From Methylomonas rosea (GTDB taxonomy: Bacteria > Pseudomonadota > Gammaproteobacteria > Methylococcales > Methylomonadaceae): a stretch of 64,000 nt of DNA. Shown here piece after piece: positions 57,237 to 64,000 of this stretch. Positions within the stretch are counted from its first letter, which is position 1; every line of letters begins with the position of its first letter. A program made the translations under genes and the position numbers. Location: NCBI RefSeq assembly GCF_024505055.1, contig NZ_JANIBL010000004.1, positions 47,490-111,489 on the forward strand. The letters run 5' to 3'. The notes under the pieces were generated by a model. It saw only the letters and a program-made list of their open reading frames with translations. It was not told the origin of the DNA and searched no databases.

Positions 57237-59402
57237 TTATTCGAGAGTCCCTTGCAAACGGGTAACCCAAGCGTCTTTCGCATTCGGATCGACATGGAAC
57301 GCCAGCGCCACCGGCTTGTGCAACAAGCCTTCTTCGCCGGATGCATTGGGATTGAGTTGGCGTTTTTCCACAAAGTCGATCATGCGCCGCAGGTGGTAAA
57401 CCAGCAACACGCGATTGCCCTCGCTGCCTTTGTAGATTAAATAGCCCACATTATCTTCGCTCAAGTCCGGGTTGCGGGCGATCAGCGCCGCCAATTTGGT
57501 GTCGCAAATGCCCGCCAGACTTTTCAATACTGAATCCGGATGCCGGCGGATCAATCCCAGGGAATGCTCGACCAAGTTGCCGGCCAGTTGCTGCTGTTGC
57601 AATTGCTCCAGTTCGGCATCGCTAAGCAAGAAACTTTCCGCGACCAGATAATGCCGGTCACGCTCGCCGTCGTTGGCAAACAGCGAAATTTTTGCCACCG
57701 CAGTGTCCTCCAAGGCATTCAGGAATTCTTGCGGCGAACGGATGTGTTTGTCGATAGTGACCACCCAGGGCAAGGCGCGACCCGTCGCTTCAAAGCGCGA
57801 TTTGACGCTGCCGATGACGCCGGAACGCGACAGCTCCAGTTCCCGGCCGACCGGCTTCACCAAAAACGCATCGACGGCGGCGATCTGGGTGCGAAAGCCG
57901 GCGGCCTGGAAATGTTTGATCGCAGTCGAATAGCGCGGATAATAGGGAATGCCGGTGCCGTCGTAGAGAATATTGATCCGCAACTCACGGGCCTGTTGCG
58001 CCACCAAGTCACGCAGCCGATTGGCGAAGGGTTCGACGTAAACGTAGTCGTCGCTGTGGTGGTTGGCAGCAGTCAACAAGCGGTACAAATCGCTGAGCTT
58101 TCTGAATTCGTCCAGGGACGCGATGACAAAATTGTCGCCGCACAGTGCCGTCGCGATTTCCTCGACTGCGGTTTTACCGGCGCCGGCACCGCCCATGCTC
58201 ATCAAAAAGTGCGGTTGGTCCGCTGGGGTTTTGCCGGCAAAAATCGCATCCCTGGCCGCCAATAAAATCCGAGTAATCTTAGCCAAACGTTCGTAGGCAA
58301 TTTCCACGGTGCGGCGCAGGCGGGTTTCGTTGCGGGCCGCGACCAGCATTCTTTGTTTTAAGGTTTCGTTGTCCGCCAATAAAAATAAATTGGCTTGCTC
58401 GCCGGCGCATTGCTTCAATAAATCGATCAACTCGGCCTGGCTGGGGGAGCGCAAGCCGGTGAGCATGTTCACGTCCAAGCAAAACAAAGGGGCGACACCG
58501 TCTTCGCGAATGGGGATGGCATCAATCTCGAATTTGCCGGGGGCGCGCAAATCTTCGGTGCCCGGCAGATAGCCGATGATGTGTTCGGATACGCTTAAGG
58601 GATTGTCGGCAAAATGTTGGCCAGCAATAAGTTGCTCGGCGGTGATGCTGCTCAATGGCACCAGACCGCCAGTCACGGTGATCAGACATTCCACGCCATC
58701 GCCGGTGATATGCGACAGAAACGGAATGCCTAGTAAAAAGCGTTTGTTCTCCGGCCATTTGCCGTAGCGGTTGGCATGGTTATGCAGGCTTTTAATCCGT
58801 TTAGGATCGAGCGCATGGGCAAAGGCGCGGCTCAGCGCCCGGTGTTGGCTGCCGTGATCGTGCAGGACTAAAGCGTCATCGGCAGTTAGGCGGCGAAAGT
58901 CGACACCTTGTTCGTAAACCGCTTTAAAGGCCGGCAGATTGCCCAACGCGGTTATGAAAAAATCCAGCGTCATTCGGTTGCCGTAGCCATACGGCCGAAT
59001 CACCCTCAAGGAATGATAGAAGCTGGCCAACCGCTCGGCGATGTCGTCGCTATGAATCACAAAGCCGTTATTATCGAAAATCGCCGTGTCGGCATTGCTG
59101 TCGCCGTCCAGCACCAGCCTTTCAATCGCCTCGCGAAACTGTTTGCGTTTGCCGGCATCCGGCATCGTGCCGGGCCGATGAGTGACGGTGGGCTGTTCCT
59201 TCCAATCGCTAAACATCTCTCGGTGAATACGCGAGTACAAGCCGGTCATATAAGTGACGCGCTTGGTCTGATCGTGCGAGACGGTGATTTCCAGCTCTTG
59301 CAGCAAGGTCGATAACAGTCCCGCGCCTTGGGCGATGGCCAGTGCGGTACGCAGGCGTTTTAGCGGTCGGTAACCCGGAATATTCCGGCTGGGGTTTTGC
59401 AT
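57237..59402 (-). CDS. Fic-like/zeta-toxin-kinase fusion protein
   Basis: A 721-residue soluble protein. Residues about 90-200 resemble a Fic domain, but the HPFxxGNGR motif is degenerate (RPYGYGNRMTLDFF near residue 135; the catalytic His is Arg). Residues about 395-560 form a zeta-toxin-like kinase: Walker A MGGAGAGKTAVEEI near 403, ASLDEFRK, and INILYDGTGIPYYP. By family, zeta kinases phosphorylate UDP-GlcNAc or other nucleotides; here the target is unknown and no antitoxin gene is adjacent. It is divergent from glyQ. The gap 59403-59701 shows no other gene. Confidence 0.65.
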   Translation of the reverse strand: MQNPSRNIPGYRPLKRLRTALAIAQGAGLLSTLLQELEITVSHDQTKRVTYMTGLYSRIHREMFSDWKEQPTVTHRPGTMPDAGKRKQFREAIERLVLDGDSNADTAIFDNNGFVIHSDDIAERLASFYHSLRVIRPYGYGNRMTLDFFITALGNLPAFKAVYEQGVDFRRLTADDALVLHDHGSQHRALSRAFAHALDPKRIKSLHNHANRYGKWPENKRFLLGIPFLSHITGDGVECLITVTGGLVPLSSITAEQLIAGQHFADNPLSVSEHIIGYLPGTEDLRAPGKFEIDAIPIREDGVAPLFCLDVNMLTGLRSPSQAELIDLLKQCAGEQANLFLLADNETLKQRMLVAARNETRLRRTVEIAYERLAKITRILLAARDAIFAGKTPADQPHFLMSMGGAGAGKTAVEEIATALCGDNFVIASLDEFRKLSDLYRLLTAANHHSDDYVYVEPFANRLRDLVAQQARELRINILYDGTGIPYYPRYSTAIKHFQAAGFRTQIAAVDAFLVKPVGRELELSRSGVIGSVKSRFEATGRALPWVVTIDKHIRSPQEFLNALEDTAVAKISLFANDGERDRHYLVAESFLLSDAELEQLQQQQLAGNLVEHSLGLIRRHPDSVLKSLAGICDTKLAALIARNPDLSEDNVGYLIYKGSEGNRVLLVYHLRRMIDFVEKRQLNPNASGEEGLLHKPVALAFHVDPNAKDAWVTRLQGTLE

Positions 59403-59701
59403 AATCGACCCTCTTATTTTTATAGTTATTATTTTATAGGCGGTGATCTTAACTGGTTATTGGAGGAGAAGGAATATTGGCTGAATGTCATTGACCGGGA
59501 AAGCGCTATTGTTGGCGGCCGAGTAAGTCTGCTGCATTGCGATATGGTGCTCCGTCTTATGACGAGGCCAGAGGGGTTTCATTCTCGGATTTCGCCTGCG
59601 TGGAGCAATGTTAGCAGGCATGGGCAGGATTCTATAAAGCCCCTTGACGCCTGTCTGGCGACCGCTTTTCAGGTACAATAAGTATATTTTTTATCTATCA
59701 A

Positions 59702-60628
59702 GTGGCTCCCGACGTGTCGATTAGCAAAAACGATGTCTCTACTTTTCAGGGCCTGATTCTGACCTTGCAGGAATACTGGTCGAATCAGGGTTGTGTGTTA
59801 TTGCAGCCTTTGGATCAGGAAGTCGGCGCCGGTACTTTCCACCCCGCCACGTTCTTGCGCGCCATCGGACCCGAGCCTTGGAACAGCGCTTATGTGCAAC
59901 CTTCGCGCCGCCCGACCGACGGCCGTTACGGCGAAAACCCCAACCGCCTGCAGCATTATTACCAATTTCAGGTGATTATGAAGCCCTCGCCGGACAATAT
60001 TCAGGAATTGTACTTGGGCTCTTTACGCCATTTAGGCCTGGATTTGTTGGAGCACGACATTCGTTTTGTGGAAGACAACTGGGAATCACCAACCTTAGGC
60101 GCTTGGGGCCTAGGCTGGGAAGTCTGGCTGAACGGCATGGAAGTCACGCAGTTTACTTATTTCCAACAAGTCGGCGGCCTGGAATGCCGGCCGGTGAGCG
60201 GTGAGATTACCTACGGCCTGGAGCGAATCGCCATGTATCTGCAAGGCGTGGAGTCTGTGTACGACTTGGTCTGGACGCGCGGCCCGCAAGGCGTGGTCAC
60301 TTACGGTGACGTATTCCATCAAAACGAAGTCGAGATGTCCGAATTCAACTTCGATCACGCCAATGTCGATTTCCTGTTCCAATGCTTTGATACCTACGAA
60401 CGCGAATGCCTGATGTTGCTGGAGAAAAACCTGCCGTTGCCGGCTTATGAAATGGTATTGAAAGCTTCGCATTCCTTTAACTTGCTCGACGCCCGCCACG
60501 CCATTTCGGTCACCGAGCGGCAACGTTACATCTTACGGGTACGCAACATGGCCAAATCGGTCGCCGAAGCTTATTACAACCGCCGGGAAGCGCTGGGCTT
60601 TCCGATCCTCGCCAGACAGGGAGCGTAA
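59702..60628 (+). CDS. glyQ: Glycyl-tRNA synthetase alpha subunit
   Basis: A 308-residue class II synthetase subunit. The sequence [57 protein letters not shown] and [20 protein letters not shown] matches E. coli GlyQ throughout. The start is GTG at 59702; a second GTG at 59714 is also possible, and no clear ribosome site decides. It charges tRNA-Gly as part of an alpha2-beta2 complex with GlyS, whose gene starts one base after the stop. Confidence 0.97.
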   Translation: MAPDVSISKNDVSTFQGLILTLQEYWSNQGCVLLQPLDQEVGAGTFHPATFLRAIGPEPWNSAYVQPSRRPTDGRYGENPNRLQHYYQFQVIMKPSPDNIQELYLGSLRHLGLDLLEHDIRFVEDNWESPTLGAWGLGWEVWLNGMEVTQFTYFQQVGGLECRPVSGEITYGLERIAMYLQGVESVYDLVWTRGPQGVVTYGDVFHQNEVEMSEFNFDHANVDFLFQCFDTYERECLMLLEKNLPLPAYEMVLKASHSFNLLDARHAISVTERQRYILRVRNMAKSVAEAYYNRREALGFPILARQGA

Positions 60629-60629
60629 C

Positions 60630-62699
60630 ATGACCGAGACCAATCATTTATTGTTCGAACTGGGCTGCGAGGAGTTACCACCGAAGTCCTTGAAAAAACT
60701 CAGCCAGGCCTTGCTGGACAACATTCTGGCCGGCTTACAAGAAGCCGGTTTGAGCTACAACCAAGGCCGCGCCTACGCCACGCCGCGCCGCTTGGCAGTG
60801 TTGATCGACGATTTACAAACCTTCCAGACCGACAAGGTCGTGGAAAAACGCGGTCCGGCAATTCAGGCTGCTTACGCCCCCGATGGTTCGCCGAGCAAGG
60901 CGGCGCTGGGTTTTGCCGCCAGTTGCGGTGCCAGCTTTGAGGAATTGGAGAAACTAGAAACCGACAAGGGTTCTTGGCTGATCTTCAAACAGGCGGTTAA
61001 AGGCCAGGCCACTGCCGAGTTAATTCCGGACATTATCCGCAAAAGCCTGAACAATTTGCCGATTGCCAAACGTATGCGTTGGGGCAGTTTCGATGCCGAA
61101 TTTGCTCGGCCGGTACATTGGGCAGTATTGCTGTTTGGCTCCGAAATTCTGATCACCGACATTCTCGGCCGCACCACCGGCCGCGTCACCCGTGGCCATC
61201 GTTTCCATTCGCCACTGGATTTGAGCATCGGCAGTCCGCACGAATATCTGGATATTCTGAAACAGTATGGCAAGGTGCTGGCCGACTTCGACGAACGCAT
61301 GACCATCATCCGCGACGCCGCGAATCAAGCTGCCAGCAACGTTGGCGGTATCGCCCATATCGAAGACGACTTGCTGGAAGAAGTGGCGGCATTAAACGAA
61401 TGGCCGGTACCGGTCGTGGGTAATTTCGACGCGCGTTTTCTGGAGTTGCCGCAGGAGGTATTGATCACCACGATGCAGGCCAACCAGAAATATTTTCCGG
61501 TTAAAAATGCTGCTGGCCGTTTGTTACCGCATTTCATTACCTTCGCCAATATTGAAAGTTCCAACCCGGAGTCCATCCGTCAAGGCAATGAACGCGTGGT
61601 GTTGCCGCGTCTGGTCGACGCCGAGTTTTTCTGGAAACAGGACAGAAAGCAATCGTTGGCCGAGCGGGTCGAGAGCCTGAAAAGCATCGTCTTTCAAAAA
61701 GATCTGGGCACTTTGTTCGACAAAACCGAACGCGTCGCTAATCTGGCGGCTTTGATCGCCGAAAAACTTGGCGCCAATGTCGAATTAGCCAAGCGCTCCG
61801 CACTGTTGGCTAAAACCGATTTGATGACCAATATGGTCGGCGAATTCGCCAATCTGCAAGGCACGATGGGTCGTTATTACGCTGTGGCCGATGGCGAACA
61901 TGCCGACGTAGCATTGGCTTTGGAAGAGCATTATTATCCCAAACAATCCGGCGGCGCGACACCGAGCGGCGCAATCGGCCAGGTGTTGGCGCTGGCGGAA
62001 AAAATAGACACCCTGGCCGGCATTTTCAGCGCCGGCTTGATCCCAACCGGCGATAAAGACCCTTATGCGTTGCGCCGAGCCACGCTGGGCATCTTGCGGG
62101 TACTGATCGAAAACGGTATTGCTTTGGATGTAGTGGAACTACTGGACGCGGCACTGGATCAATTCAGCCATGACTTTAATAAGGCCGAAACCCGACAGAA
62201 AGTGATCGGTTTTCTATTCGACCGCTTAAAAGGCTATTGCCTGGATCAAGGCTACACCAGCCACGAATTCGAAGCGGTATTGGCGGTCAATCCGACCAGC
62301 CCCTTGGATTTTATGTTGCGTATTCGCGCCGTGCAAAGCTTTAGGGCCTTGCCGGAAGCGGAAAGTCTGGCGGCCGCTAACAAGCGCATCATCAATATTT
62401 TGAAAAAATCGGATCACGCACCTACCGAGGACATTGGCACCCTGATCGAGGCGGCCGAGAAAAACTTGCTGGCCGCTGCCGAGCAATCGGAAACCGACAT
62501 TCTGCCGCTATTAGCCGAACAGGCTTATCCGCAGGCATTGAGCCGACTGGCGCAATTGCGCGATAGCGTCGATGCGTTTTTCGATAATGTGATGGTCAAT
62601 ACCGACGACGAAGCCTTGCGCAACAGCCGTTTGGCATTGCTGGCGAAATTGTCCAATCAATTCTTGAAAATCGCCGATATATCCAAATTGCAATCGTGA
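60630..62699 (+). CDS. glyS: Glycyl-tRNA synthetase beta subunit
   Basis: A 689-residue subunit with the family start LLFELGCEELPPKSLKKL, the KRGPAIQAAY, KRMRWGSFDAEFARPVHW and VLITTMQANQKYFPV stretches, and an HD-like segment DLMTNMVGEFANLQGTMGRYYA (in parts). Its C-terminal anticodon-binding domain ends FLKIADISKLQS. It binds tRNA-Gly and works with GlyQ. It overlaps the gmhB start by four bases. Confidence 0.97.
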   Translation: MTETNHLLFELGCEELPPKSLKKLSQALLDNILAGLQEAGLSYNQGRAYATPRRLAVLIDDLQTFQTDKVVEKRGPAIQAAYAPDGSPSKAALGFAASCGASFEELEKLETDKGSWLIFKQAVKGQATAELIPDIIRKSLNNLPIAKRMRWGSFDAEFARPVHWAVLLFGSEILITDILGRTTGRVTRGHRFHSPLDLSIGSPHEYLDILKQYGKVLADFDERMTIIRDAANQAASNVGGIAHIEDDLLEEVAALNEWPVPVVGNFDARFLELPQEVLITTMQANQKYFPVKNAAGRLLPHFITFANIESSNPESIRQGNERVVLPRLVDAEFFWKQDRKQSLAERVESLKSIVFQKDLGTLFDKTERVANLAALIAEKLGANVELAKRSALLAKTDLMTNMVGEFANLQGTMGRYYAVADGEHADVALALEEHYYPKQSGGATPSGAIGQVLALAEKIDTLAGIFSAGLIPTGDKDPYALRRATLGILRVLIENGIALDVVELLDAALDQFSHDFNKAETRQKVIGFLFDRLKGYCLDQGYTSHEFEAVLAVNPTSPLDFMLRIRAVQSFRALPEAESLAAANKRIINILKKSDHAPTEDIGTLIEAAEKNLLAAAEQSETDILPLLAEQAYPQALSRLAQLRDSVDAFFDNVMVNTDDEALRNSRLALLAKLSNQFLKIADISKLQS

Positions 62700-63238
62700 C
62701 CGAGCGTTACGTCATTCTGGATCGGGACGGCACTATCAATGTCGATTCCGACGCATTCATCAAATCTCCCGAAGAATGGCTGCCGCTGGCCGGCAGTCTG
62801 GAAGCCATAGCGCTGTTAAATCGGCACGATTACAAAGTGGTGGTGATCAGCAATCAGTCGGGGGTTGCCAGAGGCTTATTCGATTTGGCAGCGTTGGAGG
62901 CGATACACGCCAAAATGCATGAATTGGTCGATCTGGCGGGTGGAAGTATTGAGGCGATTTACTTTTGCCCACACGGCCCAAACGACTCCTGCGACTGCCG
63001 CAAGCCCAAAGATGGACTATTTCGGCGCTTTGCTGGCGCCACAAACGCCGATTTGAGCCGGACTTATGCAATTGGCGACTCCTTGCGCGATATTCAGGCC
63101 GCCGAGTCAGCCGGTGCCAAACCGATTTTGGTCAGAACCGGGAAAGGCGAAAAAACCGCTATTGGTAATCCTCAACTCAACGTTCCTATTTTCGATAATC
63201 TTTATGACGCAGCCACGCACATCGTCTCGACAAGCTGA
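62696..63238 (+). CDS. gmhB: D,D-heptose 1,7-bisphosphate 7-phosphatase
   Basis: A 180-residue HAD phosphatase. Motif I is VILDRDGTINVD; the zinc loop is CPHGPNDSCDCRKPKDG; motif II SNQSGVARG; motif IV GDSLRDIQAAESAG. It removes the 7-phosphate of D-glycero-beta-D-manno-heptose bisphosphate in ADP-heptose synthesis for lipopolysaccharide. The start is GTG within the glyS stop (four-base overlap). PlsC follows with an overlap. Confidence 0.93.
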   Translation: MTERYVILDRDGTINVDSDAFIKSPEEWLPLAGSLEAIALLNRHDYKVVVISNQSGVARGLFDLAALEAIHAKMHELVDLAGGSIEAIYFCPHGPNDSCDCRKPKDGLFRRFAGATNADLSRTYAIGDSLRDIQAAESAGAKPILVRTGKGEKTAIGNPQLNVPIFDNLYDAATHIVSTS

Positions 63239-63968
63239 TTTCAGAGTCTATTTAGGCTCGACATTGTTGTTCATTTACATAGTATTCTCGACGCTGATTG
63301 TCGGGGTAGCCATCTTGGGCGGGTTTTTTCTGCCGTTTCCGATGCGCTATAAAATCGCCGATATTTGGATCAACTGCCTGCTGTATATGCTGAAGTTGTG
63401 TTGCGGCTTAAGTTATGAAGTGGAAGGCCTGGAAAACATTCCGCGCGATAGCGCGGCGATTATCCTCAGCAAACATCAGTCGGCCTGGGAAACGGTGGCC
63501 TTGCGGCAATTTATTTCCCCGCAAACCGCGGTTCTGAAAAAATCGTTACTGCAAATTCCATTCGGCGGCTGGGCCTTGGCGACGTTAAAGCCGATTGCGA
63601 TTGATCGGCAGAATCAAAAAGAAGCGTTAAAAATGCTGATCGATCAGGGTATCGAGCGTTTGCAGGAAGGCTTGTTTGTAGTGGTGTTTCCTGAAGGAAC
63701 CAGAGTGGCGCCGGGAGCGCATAAAAAATTTAATGCCGGTGGCTCTATGCTGGCGCAAAAATCGGGTTTTCCGGTGATCCCCTTAGCGCACAATGCCGGC
63801 GAATATTGGCCACGTAACAGCTTTTTGAAATATCCGGGCGTCATTAAGGTAAAGATTGGGCCGGCTATTAGCAGTGTCGATAAAAAATCGAAGGATATTA
63901 ATGCAGAAGCCGAAGCATGGATCAATAAAGCGATGCAGGAAATCGACGAGGAACGCACTGAGGCGTAA
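63204..63968 (+). CDS. plsC: 1-acyl-sn-glycerol-3-phosphate acyltransferase
   Basis: About 254 residues from MTQPRTSSRQADFRVYL at 63204. The longer frame from 63066 lies wholly in gmhB and is rejected. It has N-terminal membrane helices (LLFIYIVFSTLIVGVAIL), acyltransferase motif I KHQSAWE (HX4E rather than HX4D), motif III VVFPEGTRVAPGA and motif IV VIPLAHNAG. It makes phosphatidic acid from lysophosphatidate at the inner membrane. It overlaps gmhB by 35 bases; the glyQ-glyS-gmhB-plsC order is common in gammaproteobacteria. Confidence 0.92.
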   Translation: MTQPRTSSRQADFRVYLGSTLLFIYIVFSTLIVGVAILGGFFLPFPMRYKIADIWINCLLYMLKLCCGLSYEVEGLENIPRDSAAIILSKHQSAWETVALRQFISPQTAVLKKSLLQIPFGGWALATLKPIAIDRQNQKEALKMLIDQGIERLQEGLFVVVFPEGTRVAPGAHKKFNAGGSMLAQKSGFPVIPLAHNAGEYWPRNSFLKYPGVIKVKIGPAISSVDKKSKDINAEAEAWINKAMQEIDEERTEA

Positions 63969-64000
63969 ATCGAAATTAGGATATAAACGTCTTCTTGACC

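Noticed and set aside
63066..63203. 46-residue N-terminal extension of PlsC
   Set aside because: It lies inside gmhB in another frame and is not part of the acyltransferase family.

Overview
The window looks like part of a gammaproteobacterial chromosome, most likely a methanotroph of the order Methylococcales such as a Methylomonas-like organism. This is inferred from the housekeeping genes (glyQS-gmhB-plsC, pilTU, polA, speA/speE), a PEP-CTERM protein, MxaR-type MoxR/DUF58/transglutaminase genes and the style of the dispersed repeats. No methane-oxidation gene is present, so the assignment is moderate. No rRNA, tRNA or CRISPR array was seen.

Layout. 1-424: end of an amino-acid permease. 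500-3402: an AT-rich two-gene Septu-type anti-phage module (AAA ATPase plus HNH nuclease) between two copies of a dispersed structured repeat. 3.4-9.2 kb: UDP-glucose dehydrogenase, a beta-hydroxyacid dehydrogenase, a GDSL esterase, and divergent polyamine genes speA and speE. 9.4-12.4 kb: FHA-GGDEF cyclase, an exosortase-associated secreted protein, an OmpA-like lipoprotein, a small lipoprotein and a ComFB-like protein. 12.4-24 kb: two MacB/FtsX-type permeases, separated from an ABC ATPase and HlyD adaptor by about 7 kb that holds a TonB receptor, a secreted amidohydrolase, an AraC regulator and other genes. 24.2-25.5 kb: one repeat copy beside an AT-rich HEPN gene pair. 25.5-35.1 kb: NfeD/SPFH, the MoxR-DUF58-transglutaminase operon, a DksA-like protein, PilT, PilU and a lytic transglycosylase. 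35.1-37.8 kb: another repeat-bracketed AT-rich island (zinc-finger protein, small basic protein, REP-associated transposase). 37.8-46.6 kb: MBL hydrolase, PolA, Uma2 nuclease, PepSY protein, symporter and a second REP-associated transposase. 46.7-56.2 kb: an alpha-2-macroglobulin operon resembling E. coli yfaPSTA, interrupted by a third repeat-bracketed gene. 56.4-59.4 kb: PEP-CTERM protein and a Fic-like/zeta-kinase fusion. 59.7-64 kb: glyQ-glyS-gmhB-plsC.

The most striking feature is the family of seven repeat copies (about 220-330 bp). Their hairpin arms differ between copies but change in matched pairs, so a fold is being kept. Three pairs of copies face each other in inverted orientation around AT-rich cargo genes: Septu; zinc-finger plus transposase; and a membrane protein. 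The copy at 51604-51861 has replaced the start of the alpha-2-macroglobulin gene. A second, smaller palindrome family (about 35 bp) lies in frame in the linkers of PolA and of a DUF2135-DUF1175 fusion protein.

Functionally the core genes cover envelope building (Ugd, GmhB, PlsC, MltB, alpha-2-macroglobulin), type IV pilus retraction, polyamine synthesis, translation and replication. The AT-rich islands carry defence-like or unknown cargo.
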